From Hespellia sp. (GTDB lineage: Bacteria > Bacillota > Clostridia > Lachnospirales > Lachnospiraceae): a stretch of 56,157 bases of DNA. Below the pieces are notes generated by a model that was given only the letters and a program-made list of their open reading frames with translations, searched no databases and was not told the DNA's origin. The stretch covers positions 1 through 56,157 of the forward strand of contig JAAVXR010000054.1 of the NCBI GenBank assembly GCA_022790755.1, in the 5' to 3' direction. Position numbers and translations under genes: made by a program. Positions 26,019-34,282 of this stretch are shown one piece after another; within the stretch, counting starts at the first letter, position 1; each line of letters begins with the position of its first letter.

Positions 26019-26780
26019 ATGTTTACGAAAAGAATCATTCCCTGTCTGGATGTGACCGGGGGCAGGGTTGTAAAAGGTGTGAATTTCGTAGATTTGAGGG
26101 ATGCCGGTGATCCGGTGGAGATTGCAAAAGCGTACGATAAGGCCGGAGCGGACGAGCTGGTATTCCTGGATATCACGGCGACTTCCGACGCGAGGGAGAC
26201 AGTAGTGGATATGGTGCGCAGGGTTGCGGAGTGTGTATTTATTCCGTTTACCGTAGGGGGTGGTATCCGGACGGTAGAAGATTTCCGGGCATTGCTTCGG
26301 GAAGGCGCGGATAAGATTTCTATCAATTCCTCAGCGATCAATACGCCGCAGTTAATCAGCGACGCGGCGGACAAGTTTGGGAGTCAGTGTGTGGTGGTTG
26401 CGATTGATGCCAAACGCAGGGAAGAAGGAGATGGATGGAATATCTATAAAAACGGCGGAAGAATTGATGTGGGAATGGATGCGATAGAGTGGGCCCGTAA
26501 GGTGGAGGCGCTGGGAGCCGGAGAAATTCTTCTGACCAGCATGGACTGTGACGGTACGAAGGCAGGGTATGACCTAGAATTGACGCGAACGATTGCAGAA
26601 AATGTCTCGATTCCAGTCATTGCGTCTGGTGGTGCCGGTACGCTGGAGCATTTTAAAGCGGCGTTGACGGAGGGAAAGGCGGACGCGACACTGGCGGCAT
26701 CCCTTTTCCATTATAAGGAATTGGAGATTCAAGAGGTAAAAGAGTATCTGCACAAAGAAGGCGTTTCTGTGCGGCTTTGA
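26019..26780 (+). CDS. hisF: Imidazole glycerol phosphate synthase, cyclase subunit HisF
   Basis: The 253-residue TIM-barrel product starts [23 protein letters not shown], with the catalytic Asp in PCLDV (residue 11) and the second catalytic Asp in VVAIDAKR (about residue 130). [18 protein letters not shown] and ASGGAGT are further barrel motifs. With HisH it makes imidazole glycerol phosphate and AICAR from PRFAR. ATG 26019 has GAGGAGG upstream; the frame opens 13 codons earlier. Confidence 0.96.
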   Translation: MFTKRIIPCLDVTGGRVVKGVNFVDLRDAGDPVEIAKAYDKAGADELVFLDITATSDARETVVDMVRRVAECVFIPFTVGGGIRTVEDFRALLREGADKISINSSAINTPQLISDAADKFGSQCVVVAIDAKRREEGDGWNIYKNGGRIDVGMDAIEWARKVEALGAGEILLTSMDCDGTKAGYDLELTRTIAENVSIPVIASGGAGTLEHFKAALTEGKADATLAASLFHYKELEIQEVKEYLHKEGVSVRL

Positions 26781-26862
26781 AATAAGTTTTCAATTGAACG
26801 CCTGATCTTTCAAGGAACCAAGAAACGATAAATGAGATAAAATAGATACAGGAGATAAAAAA

Positions 26863-27534
26863 ATGCCGGGAATAAATGGAGATTGGTATGAAGCGTTAAA
26901 ATGGGAATTTGGGAAAGATTATTATCGTAAGTTGTTTGAAACGGTAAATCAGGAATATCAGACGAGACAAATATTTCCTCCAGCCAATGATATTTTTAAT
27001 GCCTTTCATTTGACCCCACTCAAAAATGTTAAGGTCGTTATTTTAGGACAAGATCCGTATCATAATAATGGGCAAGCGCATGGATTGTGCTTTTCTGTGC
27101 AGAAAGGTGTGGAGATTCCACCCTCACTTGTGAATATCTATCAGGAATTGCATGATGATCTTGGCTGTCGGATTCCGCATCATGGATGTTTGACGAAATG
27201 GGCAGAGCAAGGGGTATTGATGCTGAACACGGTATTGACTGTGCGGGCGCATCAGGCAAATTCCCATCGTGGAATCGGCTGGGAGGAATTTACGGATGCG
27301 GCGATTCTGGCTTTGAATGGGCAGGACAGACCGATCGTATTTATTCTTTGGGGGGCTCCAGCTCAGCGGAAGGAGCGAATGCTTACGAATCCCAAGCATC
27401 TGATATTGAAAGCTCCGCATCCAAGCCCATTGTCTGCATATCGAGGATTTTTTGGAAGCAAGCCTTTTAGCCAGACGAACCAATTTTTGGAGGCGAATGG
27501 ACTGGATGCAGTTGATTGGCAGATAGAGGATTAA
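26863..27534 (+). CDS. ung: Uracil-DNA glycosylase, family 1
   Basis: The 223-residue product has the water-activating motif GQDPYHNNGQAHGLCFSV (about residues 61-78) and the DNA-minor-groove motif HPSPLSAYRGFFG (about 186-198). It removes uracil from DNA to start base excision repair. It follows hisF with an 82-base gap and a weak AGGAGAT ribosome-binding site. Length is normal. Confidence 0.97.
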   Translation: MPGINGDWYEALKWEFGKDYYRKLFETVNQEYQTRQIFPPANDIFNAFHLTPLKNVKVVILGQDPYHNNGQAHGLCFSVQKGVEIPPSLVNIYQELHDDLGCRIPHHGCLTKWAEQGVLMLNTVLTVRAHQANSHRGIGWEEFTDAAILALNGQDRPIVFILWGAPAQRKERMLTNPKHLILKAPHPSPLSAYRGFFGSKPFSQTNQFLEANGLDAVDWQIED

Positions 27535-27562
27535 GATGCAATTTTTTTGGTATAATAAAAAG

Positions 27563-27625
27563 GGTATACCCAAAGGGCATACCGCAATGCATGCGCTCCG
27601 CGCGGGTAATTAAGGTATGTTTTTT
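27563..27625 (+). terminator. Terminator after ung with two competing hairpins
   Basis: GGTATACCC (27563-27571) can pair, with one mismatch, with GGGCATACC (27575-27583). Alternatively CATACC (27578-27583) pairs with GGTATG (27614-27619), enclosing GCGC-TCC-GCGC and running into TTTTTT. The second form is a normal intrinsic terminator for ung; the first would prevent it. Confidence 0.55.
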
Positions 27626-27626
27626 C

Positions 27627-27655
27627 TTGACAAATGTGTTTGGAAAAGATAAGAT
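27627..27655 (+). promoter_or_regulatory. Promoter of the abiF-type ncRNA and Abi_2 gene
   Basis: Consensus TTGACA (27627-27632), a 17-bp spacer and TAAGAT (27650-27655). Transcription would start near 27662, right at the structured leader and about 95 bases before the Abi_2 start codon. Confidence 0.75.
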
Positions 27656-27661
27656 ATACCC

Positions 27662-27731
27662 AGTGATCGCACTACGGAAACTTATGAAGCCCGTAGTCCG
27701 GAAGGCTCCTGCGGGGGCCTTTCGTTATATA
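27662..27731 (+). ncRNA. Structured leader RNA, likely abiF-type ncRNA
   Basis: The stretch holds two stem-loops: ACTACGG (27671-27677) with CCGTAGT (27691-27697) around a 13-nt loop, and AAGGCTCC (27702-27709) with GGGGCCTT (27714-27721) around TGCG, followed by TTCGTT. It starts at the predicted transcription start of a strong promoter and lies directly before an Abi_2-domain gene. This is where the abiF RNA motif, a bioinformatically described conserved RNA, is found. I infer the identity from position and structure and have not compared it to the covariance model. The second hairpin may end the short RNA. Confidence 0.6.
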
Positions 27732-27756
27732 CAGGGACAAAAAGGCGGCGGAACAT

Positions 27757-28706
27757 ATGAGGAAGAAACGATTTTTAACATACGAAGAACAGATTGTATT
27801 TCTAAAAGAGAAAAAAGATTTAGAAATACGAGATGCAGAATATGCGAAAAAGATATTGTTTAAAATCGGGTATTTTCCGCTGATCAATGGCTACAAAGAG
27901 GCGTTTAAAGATTCGGACAGTAAGCGATTTCAAAAAGGTGTGAGTTTTGAAGATATTTATGCACTGTATCAGTTTGATAACGATTTGCGGGGTATTTTCA
28001 TGAAATATATTTTAGTGGTGGAGCGAAATGTAAAGTCTTCCTTATCCTATCAGTTTTGTCAGATTTATGGGGATATGCAGGAAGACTATTTGGACGACAG
28101 CCATTATGATTGCACCGGAAAGAAAAAATTTATTGTTAAAAATATGCTGAAAATAATGGAAGGCCAGATTCGCAAAGACAGTGATTATACGTACATTCGG
28201 CACTATATAGAAAATACGGCTATGTACCATTATGGGTATTGTTAAATGTGTTGACGCTTGGCCAGTTGTCAAAAATATACAGCTGCCAAAAAGGTCGGGT
28301 ACAGACGCCGATTTGCCGGGATTTTGGACCAATCAAGGTGAATGAGATGGGAAAAATGCTGGCAGTCATGACAAAGTTCCGAAATGTATGTGCCCATAAT
28401 GACCGTTTGTTCGACTTCCATACAAAAGATGCCATTCTTGACAGCGGCCTTCATGAGAGATTGCGGATTAAAAAGATACATGGGCGGTTTGTCTATGGAA
28501 AAAATGATTTATTTGCCCTGCTTATTATTTTAAAGTTCTTATTGCCGGAGGACGAGTTTAGGGCGCTGTTTCATGATCTAAAACAGTGTTTCAGAAAGTA
28601 TTCGGTGCAGAAAGAGATTCTTGAAAAAATGGGGTTTCTAGAAGAATGGGAGCGGATCGGACGGATTAAAAAATATACAAAAGATGAGACAATAAAATAC
28701 TGTTGA
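27757..28706 (+). pseudogene. Frameshifted Abi_2 (AbiF/AbiD-type) abortive-infection HEPN protein
   Basis: Two consecutive reading frames carry the two halves of one Abi_2 protein. The first (27757-28245) starts MRKKRFLTYEEQIVFLKEKK and stops after ENTAMYHYGYC. The second resumes at about 28239 with LLNVLTLGQLSKIYSC and contains FRNVCAHN, the R-x4-H motif of HEPN ribonucleases, running to 28706. The segment normally joining them (of the form VPLWVL) is missing, so a small out-of-frame deletion near 28236 is more likely than a single-base error. The intact protein would be about 320 residues. Its promoter and leader RNA look intact. Confidence 0.82.
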
Positions 28707-28826
28707 AAACAAAGCAGGATATTTCTACAAAGGAGGTATTCTGTTTTTTCTATGGAAAGAATGATTTATAACGGTTCAGCCTACGGTCTCACGGTATAAT
28801 CTTTTTAACAAATTTCGGAAATCATA

Positions 28827-28879
28827 TTGACAAATATATGATAATGTGGTTATATGAACATATGAACAGTTATTCATAT
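28827..28879 (+). promoter_or_regulatory. Promoter and ArsR/SmtB-type operator of the metal ATPase gene
   Basis: TTGACA (28827-28832) and TTATAT (28850-28855) are 17 bp apart. Directly downstream, ATATGAA-CAGTTA-TTCATAT (28860-28879) is an inverted repeat of the form bound by SmtB/CzrA/CadC-type sensors, and another ATATGAAC copy starts at 28852. An ArsR-family sensor is encoded at 31477, so metal-released repression is likely. Confidence 0.65.
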
Positions 28880-28909
28880 TTAAAAGGTTAATATAGAGGA
28901 GACGATATT

Positions 28910-31321
28910 ATGGGAGAAGCGGTTGGAGTATTAGAAAAGCGAGAAGAAATAAATCATGGTCATGGAGAGAATTGTGACCACGACCACGGAGACCATGAGC
29001 ATACACACCATCACGACCATGGGGAGAGTTGTGGCTGCGGCCACGACCACGGGGACCATAAGCACACACACCATCATGAGCATGGAGAAGGTTGCGGCCA
29101 CGACCACGGAAATCATGAGCATACACACCATCACGAGCATGGAGAGAGTTGCGGTTGTGGTCATGATCACGCACATCAGGAACGGCCGGTGGATCATCGG
29201 TTTGATCATGTGGAAAAACAGGTATTTCTGGTGGAAAATCTGGATTGCGCGAACTGTGCGGCTAAGATGGAGCGAAAAGTTCAGGAACTGCCGCAGATTG
29301 ATTACGCGGTTTTGACATTCGCGACCAAACAACTCCAGGTTGTAGCGAATTCCAATGAGGATCTTTTGCCGGAAATACAGGCTGCCTGCTCTTCGATTGA
29401 AAGTGGAGTGGTGGTGACTCGACGTGCAGAGAGACATATGCAAAGAAGGACAGAGCGAGAAGAAACGAAAGCAGAGAATCGAAAGAGTATCCTTGAAATT
29501 GTATCGGGAACCGCCTTGTTTGTAGCTGGATGGATTTCAATGGAAATGTGGAGTGAAAATGCAGGCATCGTCTGTTTTGTCTTGGGATATTTGATATTGG
29601 GACACAACGTGCTGTTGTCCGCGCTGCGAAACCTGACGAAAGGGCATGCATTTGATGAAAACTTTTTGATGAGTATAGCAACGCTGGGAGCGTTTGCAAT
29701 TCGAGAATTTCCGGAAGCGGTTGGAGTCATGCTATTTTATCGTGTTGGTGAATTGTTCGAGGATATTGCGGTGGAAAAGAGCAGAAGCCAGATTATGGAG
29801 GCTGTGGATTTGCGTCCGGAAGTTGTCAATCGTATAGAAGGAGAAGAAGTTCTGGAAATACCGGCCGAGGAGGCTATGATTGGAGATTTGCTCTTGGTTC
29901 GTCCAGGGGATCGGATTCCGCTCGATGGACGTGTGGAAGATGGGGAAAGTCGTATTGATACGTCTCCGGTAACAGGAGAACCGGTGCCTGTGACAGCCAA
30001 AGCTGGTGATTCGGTGCTTTCCGGTTGTGTGAATACTACAGGACTTTTGCGGATTCGTGTGGAGAAACGGCTGGAAGAGTCAATGGTTACAAAGATTTTA
30101 GATTCTGTGGAGAATGCGGCGGCAAGTAAACCACAGATTGACCGTTTTATCACCCGTTTTTCCAGGATATATACACCGGTGGTAGTGTTTCTGGCGCTTG
30201 GAACAGCAATCCTTCCTTCGCTTTATTCAGGAAATTGGAATTATTGGATCTACACGGCATTGACGTTTTTGGTAATCAGTTGCCCTTGTGCACTGGTCTT
30301 GAGTGTTCCTCTGGCATTTTTTTCCGGAATTGGCGCTGGATCGAAAAAGGGAATTTTATTTAAAGGCGGTGTGGCGATTGAAGGATTACAATCGGTGAAA
30401 GCGGTTGTAATGGATAAAACGGGAACGGTAACAGAAGGAAATTTTGTCGTACAGAGTATAGAGACGTCGAATAAAATAGATGTGACGGAGCAAGACCTCT
30501 TGTTATGGGCGGCATCTTGCGAAATGAATTCTACACATCCGATTGCAGGAAGCATTCTGACGGCAGCAAAAGAACGCGATTTGAAAATGCAAAGTCCGGA
30601 ATCTATGGAAGAGTTATCCGGGCGTGGAGTAAAAGCCATGATTCAGGGCAAAAAACTCCTTTGTGGAAATAAAAAACTTTTGGAAGAAAACGGTGTCATT
30701 TTAGAGGAAAGGCAGAGGGAGACACATGGTACAATCGTATTTTTGGCGGTTGACGGTGTGTATGCAGGATGTATTCACATTGCGGATACAGTCAAATCCA
30801 ATTCCAGATCTGCGATCGGAGCTTTGAAACGACTTCATATTGTGACAGCGATGTTGACGGGGGATGCGCAGGAGAGTGCGCAGGCAGTAGCCAAGGAAAC
30901 TGGAATTGAGGAAGTACATGCCAGGTTGCTTCCGGAGGAAAAGCTGAAAAAGTTGCAGGAAATCCGCAAAAGACATGGTAGCGTTATGTTTGTTGGCGAT
31001 GGTATCAATGACGCGCCGGTGCTTGCTGGAGCGGATGTGGGTGCAGCAATGGGGAGTGGAGCAGATGCAGCGATAGAGGCCGCTGACGTTGTATTCATGA
31101 CATCGGATATGAATGCAGTGGTACAGTCGATTCGAATTGCCGCTGTTACAGGAAAAATAGCAAGAGAAAACGTTACATTTGCAATAACGATCAAAATACT
31201 TGTCATGATATTTGGTTTACTTGGGTTTGCAAATATGTGGTTTGCGGTCTTTGCAGATACCGGTGTGGCAATGTTATGTATCTTAAATTCTATTCGAATT
31301 TTATATAAAAAGAATATTTGA
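28910..31321 (+). CDS. P1B-type heavy-metal ATPase with histidine-rich N-terminus (Zn/Cd export type)
   Basis: The 803-residue product has a His/Asp/Gly-rich N-terminal region (about residues 16-90), a heavy-metal-associated domain with CxxC in NLDCANCAAKM (about 113-117), and the P1B core: membrane CPC in SCPCALVLSVPLAF, phosphorylation motif DKTGTVTEG, the HP dipeptide in STHPIAGS and the hinge GDGINDAPVL. The pattern is that of ZntA/CadA Zn2+/Cd2+ exporters. The leader carries an ArsR-type operator. GAGGAGACG precedes the ATG. A second, different P1B ATPase lies downstream. Confidence 0.93.
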   Translation: MGEAVGVLEKREEINHGHGENCDHDHGDHEHTHHHDHGESCGCGHDHGDHKHTHHHEHGEGCGHDHGNHEHTHHHEHGESCGCGHDHAHQERPVDHRFDHVEKQVFLVENLDCANCAAKMERKVQELPQIDYAVLTFATKQLQVVANSNEDLLPEIQAACSSIESGVVVTRRAERHMQRRTEREETKAENRKSILEIVSGTALFVAGWISMEMWSENAGIVCFVLGYLILGHNVLLSALRNLTKGHAFDENFLMSIATLGAFAIREFPEAVGVMLFYRVGELFEDIAVEKSRSQIMEAVDLRPEVVNRIEGEEVLEIPAEEAMIGDLLLVRPGDRIPLDGRVEDGESRIDTSPVTGEPVPVTAKAGDSVLSGCVNTTGLLRIRVEKRLEESMVTKILDSVENAAASKPQIDRFITRFSRIYTPVVVFLALGTAILPSLYSGNWNYWIYTALTFLVISCPCALVLSVPLAFFSGIGAGSKKGILFKGGVAIEGLQSVKAVVMDKTGTVTEGNFVVQSIETSNKIDVTEQDLLLWAASCEMNSTHPIAGSILTAAKERDLKMQSPESMEELSGRGVKAMIQGKKLLCGNKKLLEENGVILEERQRETHGTIVFLAVDGVYAGCIHIADTVKSNSRSAIGALKRLHIVTAMLTGDAQESAQAVAKETGIEEVHARLLPEEKLKKLQEIRKRHGSVMFVGDGINDAPVLAGADVGAAMGSGADAAIEAADVVFMTSDMNAVVQSIRIAAVTGKIARENVTFAITIKILVMIFGLLGFANMWFAVFADTGVAMLCILNSIRILYKKNI
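28955..29178 (+). repeat. Tandem in-frame repeats encoding the His-rich metal-binding segment
   Basis: About four degenerate units of 50-70 bases share CATGGAGAGA, GCGGCCACGACCACGG and CATACACACCATCACGA-like blocks. They encode units of the form GHDHGDHEHTHHHEHGESCG. The unit number may vary between strains through slippage or recombination. Confidence 0.8.
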
Positions 31322-31329
31322 CATGGTTC

Positions 31330-31362
31330 AGCCCTTTGTCGAAAGAGAAGCGACAAAGGGCT
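31330..31362 (+). terminator. Terminator-like hairpin after the first metal ATPase
   Basis: AGCCCTTTGTCG (31330-31341) and CGACAAAGGGCT (31351-31362) form a perfect 12-bp stem with a 9-nt loop. No strong T-run follows, so termination may be partial. Confidence 0.6.
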
Positions 31363-31412
31363 GGATTCTGTGCTTGATCGGTCGTAACCATCCGGGAAAT
31401 CCTGTGGATTGC

Positions 31413-31441
31413 TTGATTTTAGTATGGGATTCACTTATAAT
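31413..31441 (+). promoter_or_regulatory. Promoter of the ArsR-family gene
   Basis: TTGATT (31413-31418), 17-bp spacer, TATAAT (31436-31441). The start site would be about 29 bases before the start codon. Confidence 0.65.
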
Positions 31442-31476
31442 GAAGAAGAATAATGGCAAAAAAGGAGAGACGGCAT

Positions 31477-31842
31477 ATGGAAATGGATAAAATAGAAGTA
31501 GAACACTGTGATTATTTGCATACTCATACAGAGATTGTCGAAAAAGTTCAGAAGCATATGCCGGAGGCTGAAGAATTACAGGCTTTGTCGAATTTCTTCA
31601 AGGTGTTTGGGGATTCAACCAGAATTCGAATCCTGTATGTACTTTTTCAGTCAGAAATGTGTGTCTGTGATCTGGCTCAGGTTTTGAATATGACACAGTC
31701 AGCCATTTCGCATCAACTCAGGGTCTTGAAGCAGATGAAGCTGGTCACGAACAGAAGAGAGGGGAAGACGGTATTCTATTCATTGGCAGACGGGCACATT
31801 GAGACCATTATGAATCAGGGGATGGAACATATTTCGGAGTAA
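31477..31842 (+). CDS. ArsR/SmtB-family metal-sensing repressor
   Basis: The 121-residue product is a winged-helix metalloregulator. EMCVCDLAQVLNMTQSAISHQLRVLK (about residues 66-91) holds the recognition helix with a Cys pair (CVC), and the C-terminal DGHIETIMNQGMEHISE matches the alpha-5 DxH-x10-HxxE zinc site of SmtB/CzrA. The N-terminus (CDYLHTHTE) adds further possible ligands, as in CadC. It should repress the flanking metal ATPases and release DNA on binding Zn2+ or Cd2+. ATG 31477 has AAAGGAGAG upstream; an ATG eight codons earlier lies before this site. Confidence 0.92.
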   Translation: MEMDKIEVEHCDYLHTHTEIVEKVQKHMPEAEELQALSNFFKVFGDSTRIRILYVLFQSEMCVCDLAQVLNMTQSAISHQLRVLKQMKLVTNRREGKTVFYSLADGHIETIMNQGMEHISE

Positions 31843-31859
31843 GGTGGAAGAGGAATGAG

Positions 31860-33713
31860 ATGAGCAAGGATGTTAAGTATAAGGCTTTTGAGGCGGGGGC
31901 AGGAATCATTTTGTTTGCCTGTACGTTCTTTGCATTAAATTATCTGACAGAATCGGAACTGCTGATATGGTATCTTGCGGCGTATATACCAGCTTCTATA
32001 GATATTTATATAAAAGTAGTAAGTAATATCAGGCACCTAAAGATATTTAATGAGCATTTTTTGATTGTATTAGCGACCATAGGAGCGTTTTTGGTAGGAG
32101 AGTTTGCGGAAGCGGTTGCGGTCATGCTTTTTTTCCAGATTGGTGAGTTGTTGGAATTACTTTCACTGGAACGTTCGAAACGCGCGATCACGGAATTTAT
32201 GGACATAAGACCGGAATATGCGAATTGGAAGTTGGGCGATAAGGAGTTTGTGGTAGAGCCTAGCCATTTGAAAATAGATCATATTATTATCATTAAACCG
32301 GGAGAACGAATTCCTGTAGATGCGATTGTGATATCCGGCAACAGTACCATTGACACCAAAGCTTTGACGGGGGAGGCAATGCCGCAGGAAGTGGTGGAAG
32401 GAGATGTGCTGTATAGTGGGAGCATCAATCTGACTGGTGTATTGGAAGCAAGGGTATTTCGGGAATATGTGGATTCCACAGCGACCAGGATTTTAGATTT
32501 GGTGGAAGAAGCAAATGCAAAAAAGGGTGAAAACGAGCGTTTTGTGGATAAATTTACTGTAATTTACACACCGCTTGTTATGTTACTGGCTTTTGCAGTA
32601 ATGATTATCCCGTCCGTAACTTTTGCACAAGATCAAGTGCATACATGGGTGTATAGAGGGTTAATTGTTCTGGTGACGGCAATTCCGTGTGGTCTGATGT
32701 TGTCGGTACCTTTGGCCTTCTTTGGCGGAATTGGTTCGGCTGCCCGGCAGGGGATTTTGATCAAAGGATGTAATTATCTGGAGGATTTGGCAAAAGTTGA
32801 CACGTTTGTGTTTGATAAAACGGGTACGCTGACGAAAGGGGTTTTTGCCGTTTCGGAGATTCATCCGCGAAAAATAACCAATGAAAAAATGTTGGAAGTC
32901 GTCGCTTATGCAGAGGCTTATTCGAATCATCCGATTGCATTTTCACTGCGGAAGGCATATGGAGAGCAGATTGACCGGAAGAAAGTGGAACTCGTACGGG
33001 AATATTCCGGGTTTGGTGTTCAGGCGATGATTGAAGGAAAAGAAGTCTTGGTGGGCAATGCGAAATTCTTGAGTGAACATCAGATTTACCATCAAAAGCC
33101 GGATCATTCGGGCACAGCAGTTCATCTGGCGATTGATCATGTCTATGAAGGATATATTTTGATTACAGATATTTTGCGGGAAGATACAATAGAGACGATG
33201 GCAGAATTAAAGCGTGATCAGAAAGTTCTTGTTATGTTGACCGGAGATAACGAGAAAGCGGCGCAGTCTATGGGAAAGCGGTTGAATATTGATTATGTAT
33301 ATGCAAATCTTCTTCCCGGCGACAAAGTAGCAAAGCTCGAGGAATTTATAGAAAGTGAGATGGGGGAAGATAAGCTTGCATTTGTTGGAGATGGATTGAA
33401 TGATGCGCCGGTACTTGCCAGGGCAGATATTGGGATCGCCATGGGAGGTCTGGGCTCGGATGCGGCAATTGAAGCGGCAGATATTGTATTGATGGAAGAC
33501 GAACCATATCGTATTATTACTGCTTTGAATATTGCAAAGGAGACGATTCATATTGTGAAGCAGAATATGGCATTTGCAATTGGAATCAAGTTGATTTTGC
33601 TGGGACTTGCGGCGGTAGGATTTGTGACGATGCGTAATGCGATTGTGGCGGATATGGGAGTGCTCATTATTAATTTATTGAATTCATACTGGGTACTGAA
33701 GTATTTAGAATAA
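31860..33713 (+). CDS. P1B-type metal ATPase with IPC motif, lacking an N-terminal metal domain
   Basis: The 617-residue product has the P-type core: TGE phosphatase motif in ALTGEAMP, phosphorylation site DKTGTLTKG, HP dipeptide in SNHPIAFSL and GDGLNDAPVLARADIG. The membrane metal motif is AIPCGLMLSVPLAF, so the first Cys of CPC is replaced by Ile. It has no HMA or His-rich region. The first ATPase in this window keeps CPC, so the two probably differ in metal choice. It starts 18 bases after the ArsR gene and is likely its co-transcribed target. Metal specificity cannot be predicted. Confidence 0.9.
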   Translation: MSKDVKYKAFEAGAGIILFACTFFALNYLTESELLIWYLAAYIPASIDIYIKVVSNIRHLKIFNEHFLIVLATIGAFLVGEFAEAVAVMLFFQIGELLELLSLERSKRAITEFMDIRPEYANWKLGDKEFVVEPSHLKIDHIIIIKPGERIPVDAIVISGNSTIDTKALTGEAMPQEVVEGDVLYSGSINLTGVLEARVFREYVDSTATRILDLVEEANAKKGENERFVDKFTVIYTPLVMLLAFAVMIIPSVTFAQDQVHTWVYRGLIVLVTAIPCGLMLSVPLAFFGGIGSAARQGILIKGCNYLEDLAKVDTFVFDKTGTLTKGVFAVSEIHPRKITNEKMLEVVAYAEAYSNHPIAFSLRKAYGEQIDRKKVELVREYSGFGVQAMIEGKEVLVGNAKFLSEHQIYHQKPDHSGTAVHLAIDHVYEGYILITDILREDTIETMAELKRDQKVLVMLTGDNEKAAQSMGKRLNIDYVYANLLPGDKVAKLEEFIESEMGEDKLAFVGDGLNDAPVLARADIGIAMGGLGSDAAIEAADIVLMEDEPYRIITALNIAKETIHIVKQNMAFAIGIKLILLGLAAVGFVTMRNAIVADMGVLIINLLNSYWVLKYLE

Positions 33714-33745
33714 ACCTGCATGTGCCTGCAAAAGGAGAGGATACT

Positions 33746-34282
33746 ATGAGAAAGGTACTGGTAATTTTGGCAGTTCTGATGCTTTGTGTTTTGTCAGGCT
33801 GTGAAAAAACGGACTATATGCAAGATGGGACTGCTTCGCTGGAAGCTGGGCGATATGAGGAAGCGGTTGAAACTTTTGAGAAAGCGGTGGAAGAAGAGGA
33901 GAATATCGGGGAGGCGTACAGAGGAATTGGAATTGCCCGGTATGAGTTGGAGCAGTACGAGGAAGCTTTGAAGTCTTTTGAGGAAGCTCTGAAGTATGAA
34001 ATCGAAAAAACACCTACGATCTATAATCTGATGGGTGTTTGTGACATGCGATTGGAGAGCTACCAGAGTGCGCTTAACAATTTTCAAGTTGGAATTACTA
34101 CAGCTGAAAATGCTGAGGAAGACTATTCTGAGATTATCAGAGAAATGAAATATAATGAAGTGATCTGTTATGAGAAATTGCTGGATTGGAATAACGCAAA
34201 AACAAAAATAGAAGAATATATCGCGGCGTATCCGGATGATTCGGAGGCGGCAAGGGAAGCTCAGTTTTTGCGTACACGGTAA
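33746..34282 (+). CDS. TPR-repeat lipoprotein
   Basis: The 178-residue product has a lipoprotein signal (MRKVLVILAVLMLCVLSGC, lipobox LSGC with Cys19), then three to four tetratricopeptide repeats (for example ASLEAGRYEEAVETFEKAVE, and YELEQYEEALKSFEEALK). It would be tethered to the outer face of the membrane and act as a protein-binding scaffold; the partner is unknown. GGAGAGG precedes the ATG. It is 32 bases behind the metal ATPase and its 3' end overlaps the convergent phosphopantetheinyl transferase gene by 22 bases. Confidence 0.85.
   Translation: MRKVLVILAVLMLCVLSGCEKTDYMQDGTASLEAGRYEEAVETFEKAVEEEENIGEAYRGIGIARYELEQYEEALKSFEEALKYEIEKTPTIYNLMGVCDMRLESYQSALNNFQVGITTAENAEEDYSEIIREMKYNEVICYEKLLDWNNAKTKIEEYIAAYPDDSEAAREAQFLRTR

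Noticed and set aside
27662-27731. c-di-GMP riboswitch
   Set aside because: The second-messenger genes in the window prompted a check, but the two-hairpin structure lacks the GEMM core and tetraloop-receptor pattern. Position before an Abi_2 gene fits the abiF RNA better.
28931-29443. Minus-strand frames opposite the His-rich tract and the repeat tract itself as a possible CRISPR or minisatellite
   Set aside because: The repeats are in frame, encode the metal-binding segment of the ATPase and lack constant repeat/unique spacer structure. The antisense frames are by-products of the codon repeats.
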